A DNA stretch of 64,000 bases from Macquaria australasica (Eukaryota; Chordata; Actinopteri; Centrarchiformes; Percichthyidae), in the NCBI GenBank assembly GCA_005408345.1, contig SEMN01000016.1, forward strand, positions 1,736,001 through 1,800,000, in the 5' to 3' direction. Below, in pieces: positions 46,247 through 58,200 of this stretch. Under the pieces are notes generated by a model, which had not been told where the DNA came from, ran no database searches, and worked only from the letters and a program-made list of their open reading frames with translations. A program made the position numbers and the translations under genes. Each line of letters starts with the position of its first letter. The first letter of the stretch is position 1.

Positions 46247-49200
46247 GTGAGTACCTCAATTTACATTTGCGTTTAATGTAGCTGAGATGAAGTCCTTTTA
46301 CCTTGAACTCCAGCTTTCACTCAGGCAGATCAGGTTTGATAAGAAACCGGTTAGGGAAGATCCCTGAGAAAACAGCTTGCTTATATGTATGTTTCATGTA
46401 CAATACTACAGATTTTATATGAATTAAGATCAGTTAATTCCTCAGGTTTTATGCCATAGTCTGACTTCCCTTGTTATCATTTGGCTTACGCAATCCCTGA
46501 CATAAATTCCACAGTTGTAATAAAATAGAGCTTATTTTTAGCCTGATTTGAGCACAGCTGTTATTCACAGTATTTAATCTGTATATTTCAAGAGAGGTGA
46601 AATGTATGGCTCAATAACCTTCCACAATATGTGGATAGCTGCTCGCTTGCAAAAGGGTGTAACCCAACCAGCAGATCTGTGTGAATTTGCCAGATGACAA
46701 TTAACATTAAAGGGATGCATTTAAAGCCTTGCCCCATTTAATTTAAATGTCCACATTAGCTTACAAGTATTTGAAATTGGATTAAAAAATGTTGGGCATG
46801 GCGTGGAGGATGCTGAGAGGATTACGTCCAGTCGTAAAAACTGCTCTACTGTTTAGAGGCAGCAGCTGGCCGGGGATGCGGATCGTTAAGAGGATGTATT
46901 GATAGAAAAACAATTTGTCTCACTTGTGTTTTGAGCGACAACATTAGGTTCAGGCAGTCCAGTGGAGATGGCTGTTATCTTGGACGAGGAGAGACAGTGC
47001 CTGAGAACAGACAAAACTAAAATGAGGGGTGGGGTTTTGTCTGATCTGTTTGACAGGGGATTAACCCAAATTAAGTTTGCAGGCATGGAAGCGTGTTGGG
47101 GAGAGTCCCTTGTCTGGTTTTTAGCATTCATTCATTTGGCTGAGGACGGGGTTGTGATAGACACCTCTTCTACATGAATCAATGATAAAACTTAAATGTG
47201 TTATCTGTCCAACTGTTGCCTTTTCCCTTTCTGAATCCAACAGCTGTTGCTACGCACGACTCTGCTCTCCATCCATAATCCTCTCCTGATTGCATGAATG
47301 CAGTTGCAATAATGATGTCAGTTTGTGCAGTGCTAAATCCATCAGATAATTCATCCTGGGCATTAGCTGTGATGGCACATGACAAGAAAACTTAATAAAA
47401 GCACGCAAGAAAGGATGCAAAAAAAATGCCTGTCTTTCTGGGCTAAAAGGAATTTCAAAGAGGCGCTCCCATCATGTAGAGCTGAAATGACAAAGCGACA
47501 AGAAAAAGTGACAAACATTTGCTTGTTTATATAATTCTAAATTAATGTCTTTGGGTTTTGGACTGTTTGTCAAACAAAACAAGACATTTGAAGACGTCAC
47601 CTTGGGTTCTGGGATTCATTACTTTGATTAATTGTTTTGTCTATAAAATGTTACAATCGGTAGGTTAATCTATACTGAAAATAATCATTAGTTGCACCCT
47701 TCCTTCCCAAGAGACCTTGGTTTTGCTTTTGGTTGGCCCACAAACATATCCCACTGGAAGAAATGGATTGTGATAAATGTGAAAGTGATAGTTTACCACA
47801 CCAGGCAGGAGATTTTATTTTTGGACAAATCATGGACGAAGAACTCAGTTTTCAAAATGGGGAGGCGGGCCTCCCCAGGGGGGCTGTAAACAGTTTCAGG
47901 GGAGGCTTAGTGAAAGGAAGTGAAAAAATATTACATTAGGTATCAAAAGGAGATCACATAGAATAGCCTAAATGTGTGTGATTTCATTAAAGAGATAGTT
48001 CTTTTTTTTTTTTTACTGGGAATGAGTCAGAAACTAATAAATGCCCCAAGACAGACTTTTTTAAATGTAGTTTGAAGTTATGTCAAACAGTAATATTAGG
48101 CTATCTTGGCTCAATTGTTGGGTGTCTATGGGATCAAATAACATAATCATGATCCCATGGGCATCCAGGAATTGAGTGAAACTAAGCAAGTAAACTAAGA
48201 GGGGTGAGGGGTCATCTTTTCTCAAGCTTTGTCTGAGGGGAGGCCCCCAGTCTCAGACTTTGAAAACCCCTGATGTAAGGTATTTGTCACTGCTGACTAG
48301 AAGTAGGGGGTTGTCACAGCAGAGCTAGATCACAGACATGCATCTCGAGCCTTTATTCGAGATCTAAATGTGTTGGGCTCATGTGATGATAGCTCCTCAG
48401 ACCAATTGGTTTGAAAGGAAGAAGGGGAAATAAAAAGGGGACAAGCAGGAGCCGTAAGGGTTTTTCCAGTCTGACGTTTGAGGCTATATTCATCCAGACA
48501 TGGAAGCTACAAGTGACTGAACCCTTTCTCAAGATCAGTGTCACGCCCCTCACCCTTCCCATCCCTTGACCCCCTCGTGCTTGAAGACCAAAACAATGAC
48601 GGAGCCTAAAGGGGGGGGGGGTTACTCCATATCTGCCTGCCTCCACCCTCAACTTAACTCCCTTTTAATACTGCTGGAAACCTACGTCCACTTACAGCTG
48701 TGTCCTTGAGGAATCTGCAGCTGCATTGGAAGGAAAAGGCGAAATAAAATGGCAGCTTTGCACCTGTCCATGTGAGCAGCGGTGAGATCACCCTGTGATA
48801 TCTGTCTCCTTGGCTGAGAGACCTCCAGGCCTCCGTAGTAACTCGGTAACTCGGGGTCAGCTGGCTGCTTGCCTCATGACATGACTGATGTAGGATTGAT
48901 TTTCTTTTATGACAGTGATGACTGCTGATTCCTCAGAGGCCAGAATTTCTGGAATGCTGGCAATTTCGTTCCTTCCATTTGAGATACAATTGACACCTGA
49001 AAGATTCAATTTTACCTGTTTTCTTCGTTTATATATTGGAAGGTGTGTTTGGCAAATATGTGTCTAACATACTAAATATTTTCGTTCCTGCCCTCTGACC
49101 TCCCTGGAGCCTGTTTCTTTCCACTTAGCCCAAGTCCAATTGTCCCTGACAGGCGAGTCATGATAGGCCGCTGTCACAATAGGCAGACGAAGCCGCTGGC

Positions 49201-52200
49201 ATGTGTTTTCAGCCCCCTTAAATAAACAGGCCAGCAGCAGATCAGGCCTGTGATTCACTAAAGAGGGGGCTTGAATGAGAAGGGGCGTCATGGAGGTGTG
49301 GGTTTGATGGCGGCCGAGTGGCGATGGTTTATTGTTTAGGAGGCTTTGACGTGTTTCCTGTGATGAGGTAATGGCAAAGGCAGAAAAGGATTCTCCCTCC
49401 AACTCTTTTGAAAAGGAACTGATCACCTTTTACACACTGTAACGCCATACAAATGATGCAGGATGATTGAAATCAGGCTATCTTTGCTCGTCCCACTTGG
49501 CTTTGTCCGTCTTTCATGCCCTCATATCTCAAAATATGGTTTCATAATCAGATAGAGTTTTATCTACATGGCTTTCATCGGATTTTGAGAGGGTGGAGCC
49601 ATAGAAACGTTTTTTTTAAAAAGGTGTTTTGTTGACCAAGCACAGCAATGAAAGGCCATCCATTACTATTATTCGCAGCAAGACAATGTTATCTGTAGCA
49701 AGGCTTTCCACTTTGCCAGCTCGGCTCCATATGTCCCCCACACTGTTGCCATACAACCAAATTTTGTCAACAGAAGAGTCGTAGTATAGACAAAGACAAT
49801 ATTTGTTTAGCAGCTCATAAAGTCAGCTATAAACGTTGATAATAAGCAAGTAGTAGCTAAATGTGGTGCTTTGAGGGATTTCCTGTCGGCGTGTTAAGCA
49901 TTTGTGCACATTAGTTCTTCCTTTTCTGTATTAATTCAGTCACCATATGTCATCAATATTTAGAGTCACATATGTCTTAATGAAATGTCTAAATAACCTG
50001 CACAACAGGAATAGATGTGTAAGCATAACCCCAACTACAGCTGCTAGAAAAAGTGATGTGACCTGGGGCCTACAGCACTCGGGTGTCAGTCTTGTGAGTA
50101 CTAGAAGCTGCCAGCTGTCACATGTTGGTGTTACTGTCTCGCAATTACACCGGGGGAGCAATCCCGTTTTTTTCTTTTTTAAAGTCATATGGTATCTTCC
50201 TTTTCAAACCAGACTTGAATCTTACTCCAAAAGAGTGTTTGTGTCTAGTTTCTTTATCAAGAAAAAGGCTCCCACGCCCTGAAATGATGATCTCAGGTGC
50301 AAATCCTCGGTCGAGTGCTACTATTAGTTACATCAATATCTACACATCAAATTATTTACAATATTTACAACAGAAAACTGCCAAGATTTCTGTTACATAT
50401 TTGCCAGTTGGATGCAAAAAATATTTCAACTCCTAGACATATGATCCTCTGAATATAGTGACATAATAAATACAATAAGTCAGTGTTTCTCAGATGATTT
50501 GGATACACGCTACAAAGAGGACCATTATTCAACAAACAAATGAACAGTAAAGTGCAAAAAATGAACAAACATCAATACTCACAAGTAACCGAATATACCA
50601 AAAAAGTCAACTGACAGAAAACTTTGATAATCGATTAATCGTTTGTTATTTTTTAAGCAAAAAACATTCTGTGGTTGTAGGATTTGCTACTTTTATATTG
50701 ATGTTAACTGAATATCTTTAAGTTATAGGCTGTTGGTTGGACAAAAGAAGGCATTTGACAACGCTACATTGGGTTTTCGGAAATGTTTAACTGGCATTTT
50801 TCACAATTTTCTGACATTTTATAGACTAAACGAAACGATGAATCGTTAAAAAATAAAAAATAAAATAAAATCATCAGTTGCAGCCCTGTACTAAATGATA
50901 ATAACCAATGAAATATTTCAACAAGAAAATGACAGATGAGATTTGGACATTATTAAAAAGGTCTAACTATAAAACTCCTTGTTCAGTCCCTGAGGAGATT
51001 TTTTTATGCCGTTGTTGCCTTTTTGCAGATGCACCTGATACAATATTGGTATATGCTTGCACTACTTTGTGTATGCACGTGTGGCTTCTGTCTAGTTATC
51101 TTCTTCATCATCTGTAATAGCCATAACTTTACTTGTTGCGAATGCTTGTAAGTGATGTGCTTGTCAAATATTCAGTAGCTAACAAGCTCCGTTGCTCCTC
51201 TCTTTCAGTGACCGTGTGTGAACCCACCACCATGTCTGAAGCCGTGGTGATGGAGCCTCCCAGAGCAGGCGGCCGCCTGGAGTCATCCTGCGGTGCAGGA
51301 GACAGCGCGGCCTCCCTTGACGGCATTGTGTAAGTATGGCCACACAAACACACCCAAGACACCTTGACACCACTGTCTCGAGAGCTTTGGTTCACAAGAT
51401 GACCAATAAGTTAGAAAAGAAGAACAAACACATGATTCTGCTCCATGAATTTATGTTTCTGTTTTACATTTATCTTTGCTTTTTTACTTGTAAAATACTG
51501 AATGTTTTTTTTATCTTTTCTTACCTCTAAAAATTATTCAAATTAAACAATTTCAGAATGTAAAACAATCACCCTTTGCTTGAACTGCTCACAGAAATAT
51601 GTAACCTGTTGTGAGGGCTCGTTAGTTGTTTTTGTATTGTTTTAAAGGATCACGAGCCAAACAGGTTGGGAACCGCTGGTCTAGAGTCAGATGTTGTCAG
51701 GGATTGCAGTATTACTAGCTTGATAGCTAGTTGGTAGTGCTTTTTGTAGAAGCATAGCATCATTGTCTTTCACTAAGATTTAAATATGATGGGGAAATTA
51801 CAGGTTGCAGGTGGCAGCCTGGTTAGAGCTCCAGCGCTCAGTAGTAGTTCATATAATGTTAGTTATTGTGTAGTGTCATGTCAGTGTAATCATAGTGGTT
51901 TTATCACTTTTGCTTTGTCCTTGAAGCTTTAATTTAATGCAATAATAATATAAACTTTTACATTGAAGCTATTATTGTGATTGTTTACGAGATCAGTTGA
52001 GATGAAGGCTTAATATGTACTTTCAGGATGATGATGATGAGTTTAATAGTGTGTTGGGAGCCACAGTTTTCCCCTTATGACTCAGTGCAGGGCCAGGTTT
52101 CTGCCTTTGGTTTTGCTATCGGATGCGACAGTCGCTTTGGGAATCCACTCTCCTGCGTTAAGTGACGTGTTCTTTCCTTTCCATTTCTTCAGTGAGTCTT

Positions 52201-55200
52201 CAGAGGAAGAGTCCGCAGGGGAAAGAGAGGAGGAGGTTGGTGCACATGATGAAGTCAGCAGTAGCACCAAGACTACAGAGGTCCCCGCCGAGCAGAGCTC
52301 AAACACACAAACAGGTGAGGGCTGAAGAAAAGCCACCAGGTTGTGTTTACTCTTTCTTCGTCCCACCCTGAACTCTAACATTTGTGAGGGTGGTGCAGCC
52401 GGATAAAACCTAATGATAAGGAATACACTGACACAACTGGGCTATATTCAGAGTTGGATCCAGTCGCTGGGTTGGCTCTAGTTGCTGAAGTCAGCATTAG
52501 TGAACCTGTTTTGTCTCTGAACTTTTTTTTTTTCCTGAGGAAGTGGGCCAAATAAAAGTGCCTACATTGTTTGGCAGAACAACTTGACTTTCCTTTTCCT
52601 GCCTTCAGTCTGCACTTTGACATTCCTTCCTGTCTTAGTCACTGAGGGAAAAATACATTTAGTTATTATTTCATGAAGTGTGTTTGCAAAGTCTGACTAT
52701 GATATAAGGCTGACTGGACTTTTATAAATTCTTGTGATTCAAAGTTAATTTAAATGAACAGGAACTACTTTCGGGAACCTTCATAATTACCACCAAGTCA
52801 GTGGAGTAGTAAATCTGTTAAACAGGTGCTGGTAGAGTCCATCTGCTCCATGTACTAATAACCAGCTGTTTGTGTTTGGTCATAAATCCACCATAATCTA
52901 GTTCCTCTGTTTGCATTATGACACCATCGCATATTGAAAACATCCTGCTGGCTGTTTCTTTCTTTTTAATCGTAAAAAACACTAAGTTGAATTGGTTGCT
53001 TTCCCCTTTTCTAATCAACTCTTTAAGTAAAATCTAGTGTTTATTACAACTTGGGTTTTTATTTTTGTAGCTCGAGCCATCGGTTTTATCCCTTATGATA
53101 ACTTTGTAGTCAACAAAATAATTGCTGAGGTCTCTGAGCTCGACAACATCCCTAAAAATAAGTCCAACGGGATGAGAAACATGGTACACGGTAAGATGAT
53201 CAGACAGGTTGTAAACAAGCCAATCCAAACTTCTTTATTTAAAGGTGAAAGCAAAGGTTAGAGCCAGTGGCGATCCTAGACTCTGGGGGGGCCCCAAGTA
53301 AAGAAGCTCATCGAGGGCCCGCGCCCCCATAAAAATGCATTCAGTCAATTCAGTTAAAAAATTAATTATGTCAATTGTGCTTCATCAAACGTCATTACTT
53401 ACAGACTCAGACTTACAGAAGGAGCCCCCCTTAGGATGTTTTGGAGGCAGCATGTGAGAAAGTTTGTTTCTCCAAAACCGTTAAATAGCCTATACGGTTG
53501 GTATAATGGTGAGATAATATTGACTGTTTCAAAGAAAACTCCATTCAGCCAACCTGAAGTAACGGCTTCATCACTGTGTATCCTGTGTGACTGTTGCCAC
53601 AGGCTTGGATCAGGATCGCTCATTTGCTCAGTGGCCCATGCTTGTTTGTAGCTTTAGTGTAGTTCCAGACGGTGAGTGGAGAGTCTGTTGCAACTCACAT
53701 GGAGATCATGGGAACAAGGAGGTTCCAGCAGTTCAGTTCTGCATGGAAGGGAGATCTGTCATTGAAATCTCTTGACAACCCTTTTGCTTATTTTCCTGAA
53801 TGTCTGTCTTCATGTCTTCCAGTGAAAGCCCAGCGCCCAAACTCCCTGTCGGTGCCGGCAGCAGGAGAGCCCGGCCTGTGGACGTCACAGGGGGATGCAG
53901 AGGTGAAACTGAGGATGGGGGACTCTGGCCTGGCTGCTGAGACCCCTTTGACCGTCGACCAGATGTTCACCTCAGCTGTGGAGCGCTTTGGCGACTATAC
54001 AGCTCTGAGCTGGAAGGAGGGCGAGCAGCAGAAGAGCCTAAACTACAGAGAATACTACCAGACCTGCCGCACCGCTGCCAAGAGCTTCCTCAAGGTAGTT
54101 TTTTATCTATTGAGTAATCTAGTATAAACAAATCAAAGCCTCGTCTTTACAGTTGTATTCTAATTCGTCCTGTTTTTATTACAATAATCTTTGGGAGGAT
54201 TTTATCAGTGCAAACCACCATAACTTCTAGCTTTAAGTATTACTGATGTCGTTTCATGTCCATGATGTGTTTTATTTTCAGCTTTCCCAGTAGTAATGTG
54301 AGTAACACATTAAAGCTGGAACAATTAGTTGGTTGATTAGTTGAGTTAATTGATTAATCGACAGAAAATTAATGTGCAACTATTTTGATCATCAATTAAT
54401 CGTTAAAGTCAATTTTTAAGCAAAAATGCCAAACGCTCCAGCTTCTCCAGTGTGAGGATTTGCTGCTTTTCTCTGTTTTTATATTGTCGTTAATTAAATC
54501 TCTTTTGGATGGCTGGTCGGACAAAACAAGACATTTGAATATTTCGCCTCGGGCTCTGGCAAACTATTATGGACATTTTTACAATTTTCTGATATTTAAA
54601 AGCAAAGTTACTTATCGAAAAAAAGAAAAATAGTTGGCAGAAGAGTCAATAAAGAAAGTAATTGTTAGTTGCAGCCCTTACACACACAGTGACTGATGTA
54701 GCTTATATAAGTGTAAGTGTATTATTTCAGCTCTATCATTTGTTGCATACACTGTTGGGTTTAGTGGAAACTCAACCAAACCCAAAACAGCTAAACATTT
54801 GCAGGTTCAGTGCTGGGAAATTACGGCACATAGCAATTAGAGAAACTCCTCAGGGTAGTCTCGTTTCAAAATATAAAACTTCTCAATTAGACAACACCTT
54901 AAAAGAGAGGAGAGAAATGTCTGTAAAAAGTGTGTGCTCTTCACAGAGAAAAGCGCATTTGTTTTTATTCACCCTGAGCAACAATTCTCCTTCAGTATCT
55001 AAAGTTCTGAGATGTCTGTTTTTCTTTTAAACAATCGACTTCTGTTGCCTTTGTTTCAAAAAGTCTTGTGTCGGTGCATTTGATTTTATGCCAAGTCAGT
55101 CTAGACGACGCACGACGCAGCATGGAGTCGGGCTGAAATGTCAGTGAGGCAGCTCAGGACAGGCCTCAGCTGTTCATACAGGACAGAGCACGTTATTGTT

Positions 55201-55251
55201 TACTGTGAAACCCAACACAGTTAGTCAGCATGGACACTCGGCAGGGGTCAT

Positions 55252-55288
<37 letters not shown>

Positions 55289-58200
55289 GACATGCTTATA
55301 CGTGTCTCTCTGTACTTATACATACAAACTAACCTGAACTTGATGCCCCCACACATGCCGACACATGCTCTGCTTGTCGTAGGCTCACAGTGCAACAATG
55401 AGAGTTTTCACACACTCAGTAGTTAACAAAGCACACTCAAGTCAGCGTTACGTTTCCATCTGCAGGAGTCGAGCTTCAGATTTCAAGACTCATATTATAT
55501 TTCATCTACCATTCTAAAACACTTCATGAGTTATTTAAAAAGCTAATTCCAGTGTTGAACTTGGTATCAGTTTCCATTATGGCAGTCTTGTGTACATTTG
55601 GCTGTATATCTGTTTCCATAGTAACAGCTGCCGGGGCAATGCGCTTGAAGCAACCCTGAGCTATGATCACTCTGTGGATCAGCAGATCTGCTGCTGGCAG
55701 TCCAAAACTTCACGTCTTCAAATGATAAAAAGGAATAAAGACAAACTTTGTTTTAGACTGATTTCAGTGCATGTGTGAAAGAGTTTCATAAGGAAAGAAT
55801 AACATTTTTTAGTCTAAACTCGCAGAGGACAGTGTAAAGTTTCATCTTTAAAACATAAAAATAAGCACATCTAGTGTAACAAAGGCAGCAGTATTTATAT
55901 TGTTTATTTCTCCAAATTGTGGTTAAAATTAAATGGATGTGAGACATGGCATGAGACATTTACTACAAAAACTGCAATGTCAAAAATGTCCCCCAAAATA
56001 TTTTAAAAAATGAAAGAAAACAGCCTAGAGGAAAGAGACATCATACTGTTCCTGCAATGTCCCAGCTAAATTATAAAGTGGAAATGGATGTGCAAGATGT
56101 CCCAGTGTTATTTCTAGGATTATTTTTTTAACAATGGGTTATTTTATTTATACTTAAAGTATGTTTTGTCTTTCTCCAGCTTGGTTTGCAGCGTTACCAC
56201 GGCGTTGGCGTCCTGGGCTTCAACTCCGTTGAGTGGTTCATCTCTGACATTGCAGCCATTTTGGCAGGGTGAGTTTCATCTTCATCTCTGAATTTATGAG
56301 TTTATGTAACTGTCAGTGATGAGCACAGTGTTGACTCACTCACAGTTTCATTGCCAGCTACGTGTGTATGTGCGTATCTCTTCCATACCTGAGTGGTGCA
56401 ATCTAAAACTTGAGACACGAGTTCACCAGAACATAACTTTGGATGTCATCCAGTTCAGCACGTAGCCTGTTAGCGTGAAGACATCTTGATTGATAGATTA
56501 CAGCACTTCTACTCCACTACGGTTATCTAACAGTTGTAGTTACTAGTTAATTTTCAAATTACGATTTTACATTAAAAATATATAAGCTTATAAAATACAA
56601 TACAAAACCCCCTTTACGAAACAAAAAGGAGTGTCAGGTTGAGGCCCCTTGTCACAGGTGTCAGATGTCTGAGTTGTTAGCAGTTCCACCAAAGAGCATT
56701 TCCCCTCTAAACCTCTCAGATGGTTTCATTTAAATAACTGCTTGAGGCCCAAAGAAGTTAAATTATCCAATATTTCACAAAGAGCAAAGATTAGAGAACA
56801 TCATCATTGTATCAGAACTTAGTTTTCTCTTCTTTCCTCTCCCATTAATCATGTCACGACCCCTCAGATTTATCTTGTGACCCTTTGGAGGGGCCTGACC
56901 CCTTGGGTTGGGAATCACTGGACTAAACCTAACTGTATGTAAAGTACTTAACTACTTTACTTTTACTTAAGTACATTATTTAAATGCAGGTATTTTACTT
57001 GTAATTGAGTATTTATCAATTTACTTAAGTAAAGGTTTTGAATACTTCTTCCACCACTGATGAATTAAGCGCACATCACATAAAAGTATTCACACGCCTC
57101 TCTTCTGCGGTGCTTGCATAAATACTCAGCGTGGACAGAAATAAAACCATGTGCTTCATTCAGCGAGCTAAAAAGGGACCAAGAAATTGACTCCATCTGA
57201 GAAACCAAAACCCTTTTTTAATTAAGAACGTAACCCATTGATTGGTCACGGCCCAATTTGCCTCAACTGAGCTCCTTACATCACAAAGCATCTGTTACGT
57301 GACGTTGGGGTTTTGTCACAATGTCTGTCCAGTTTGAGCAATTATGGAGACACTTTCTCTATACTGCAATTCCTGGAAGGCTGATGACAACAGTGCATTG
57401 AGGGAAATGAGTTTGGTTATATAGCAGATCAGTACATGTCATACCTAATCCTCTTCTCTGGGAGTTGCAACACACATGCTGATGCTGTTTGTGCATTCCC
57501 ACGTCTACTTGCTGCTCAGTGCTGATGCATGGCAGTAAGAATGTATTGAAACTACCGTCAACTAGTCAAACCGGTCCTGATGAGCCAAAACACCGGCTTA
57601 CTTTGATAAACTAAATAGTAGACTCATGTCTGCTGCAGATCATGTTGCTGGAAAGCTGCTGCAATGCTGCTAGGTCAGGTAGTTTCTATTGTCCCATCTT
57701 CACTAGGAATGGGACAGTTTAAAACGCAAAACAAAACATCAGACAAAAATGGAGAGAATAAGGAATGGTAGTGGAGGTACTTAAGCTTTTTCACCAAGTC
57801 TCCTGCCGATCAAGTTTAATGAAAACAGTAAACCCAGTACAGATGAATGTAGGTCTGATTAAAGTTAAGATCATGAACGATGGAGATGGTTTTGGGCCAT
57901 CAGGTCTCACTGTTCTGTGGATTAAATGAAATATCTCGTACGGCAGGTTTCTACATAATAGATCTTCCAGAATAGCACAAGGGCAGAGTTTAATTTGAAC
58001 CTGTGTATCTGTAAATGTGAAGGAGAAACTGCTGAGGTCTGACTTGTCCTTTGTCTATTGCAGTGGGTTTGCTGTGGGCATCTACACCACCAACTCTCCT
58101 GAAGCATGCCAGTATGTAGCAGACAACTCCAAGGCCAATATCATTGTGGTGGAGAACCACAAACAGCTGCAGAAGATCCTTCAGGTGAGATCAGAATGAT

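Larger units (their letters stand above)
46247..51208 (+). other. acsbg2: acsbg2 first intron, about 5 kb
   Basis: Holds repeat family A copies (47,478-47,700; 50,612-50,886) and G-rich repeated sequence at about 47,860-48,270. Several 60-120-codon open frames on both strands show no splice or protein support. Confidence 0.55.

Noticed and set aside
49743..49757. GTTGCCATACAACC as another X-box in acsbg2 intron 1
   Set aside because: Only the left half fits; the right half has too many mismatches.
53401..53775. Open frames just upstream of the 53,823 acsbg2 exon as extra exons
   Set aside because: No acceptor/donor pair gives a phase-compatible exon, and the flanking exons already join through the 53,071-53,190 exon.
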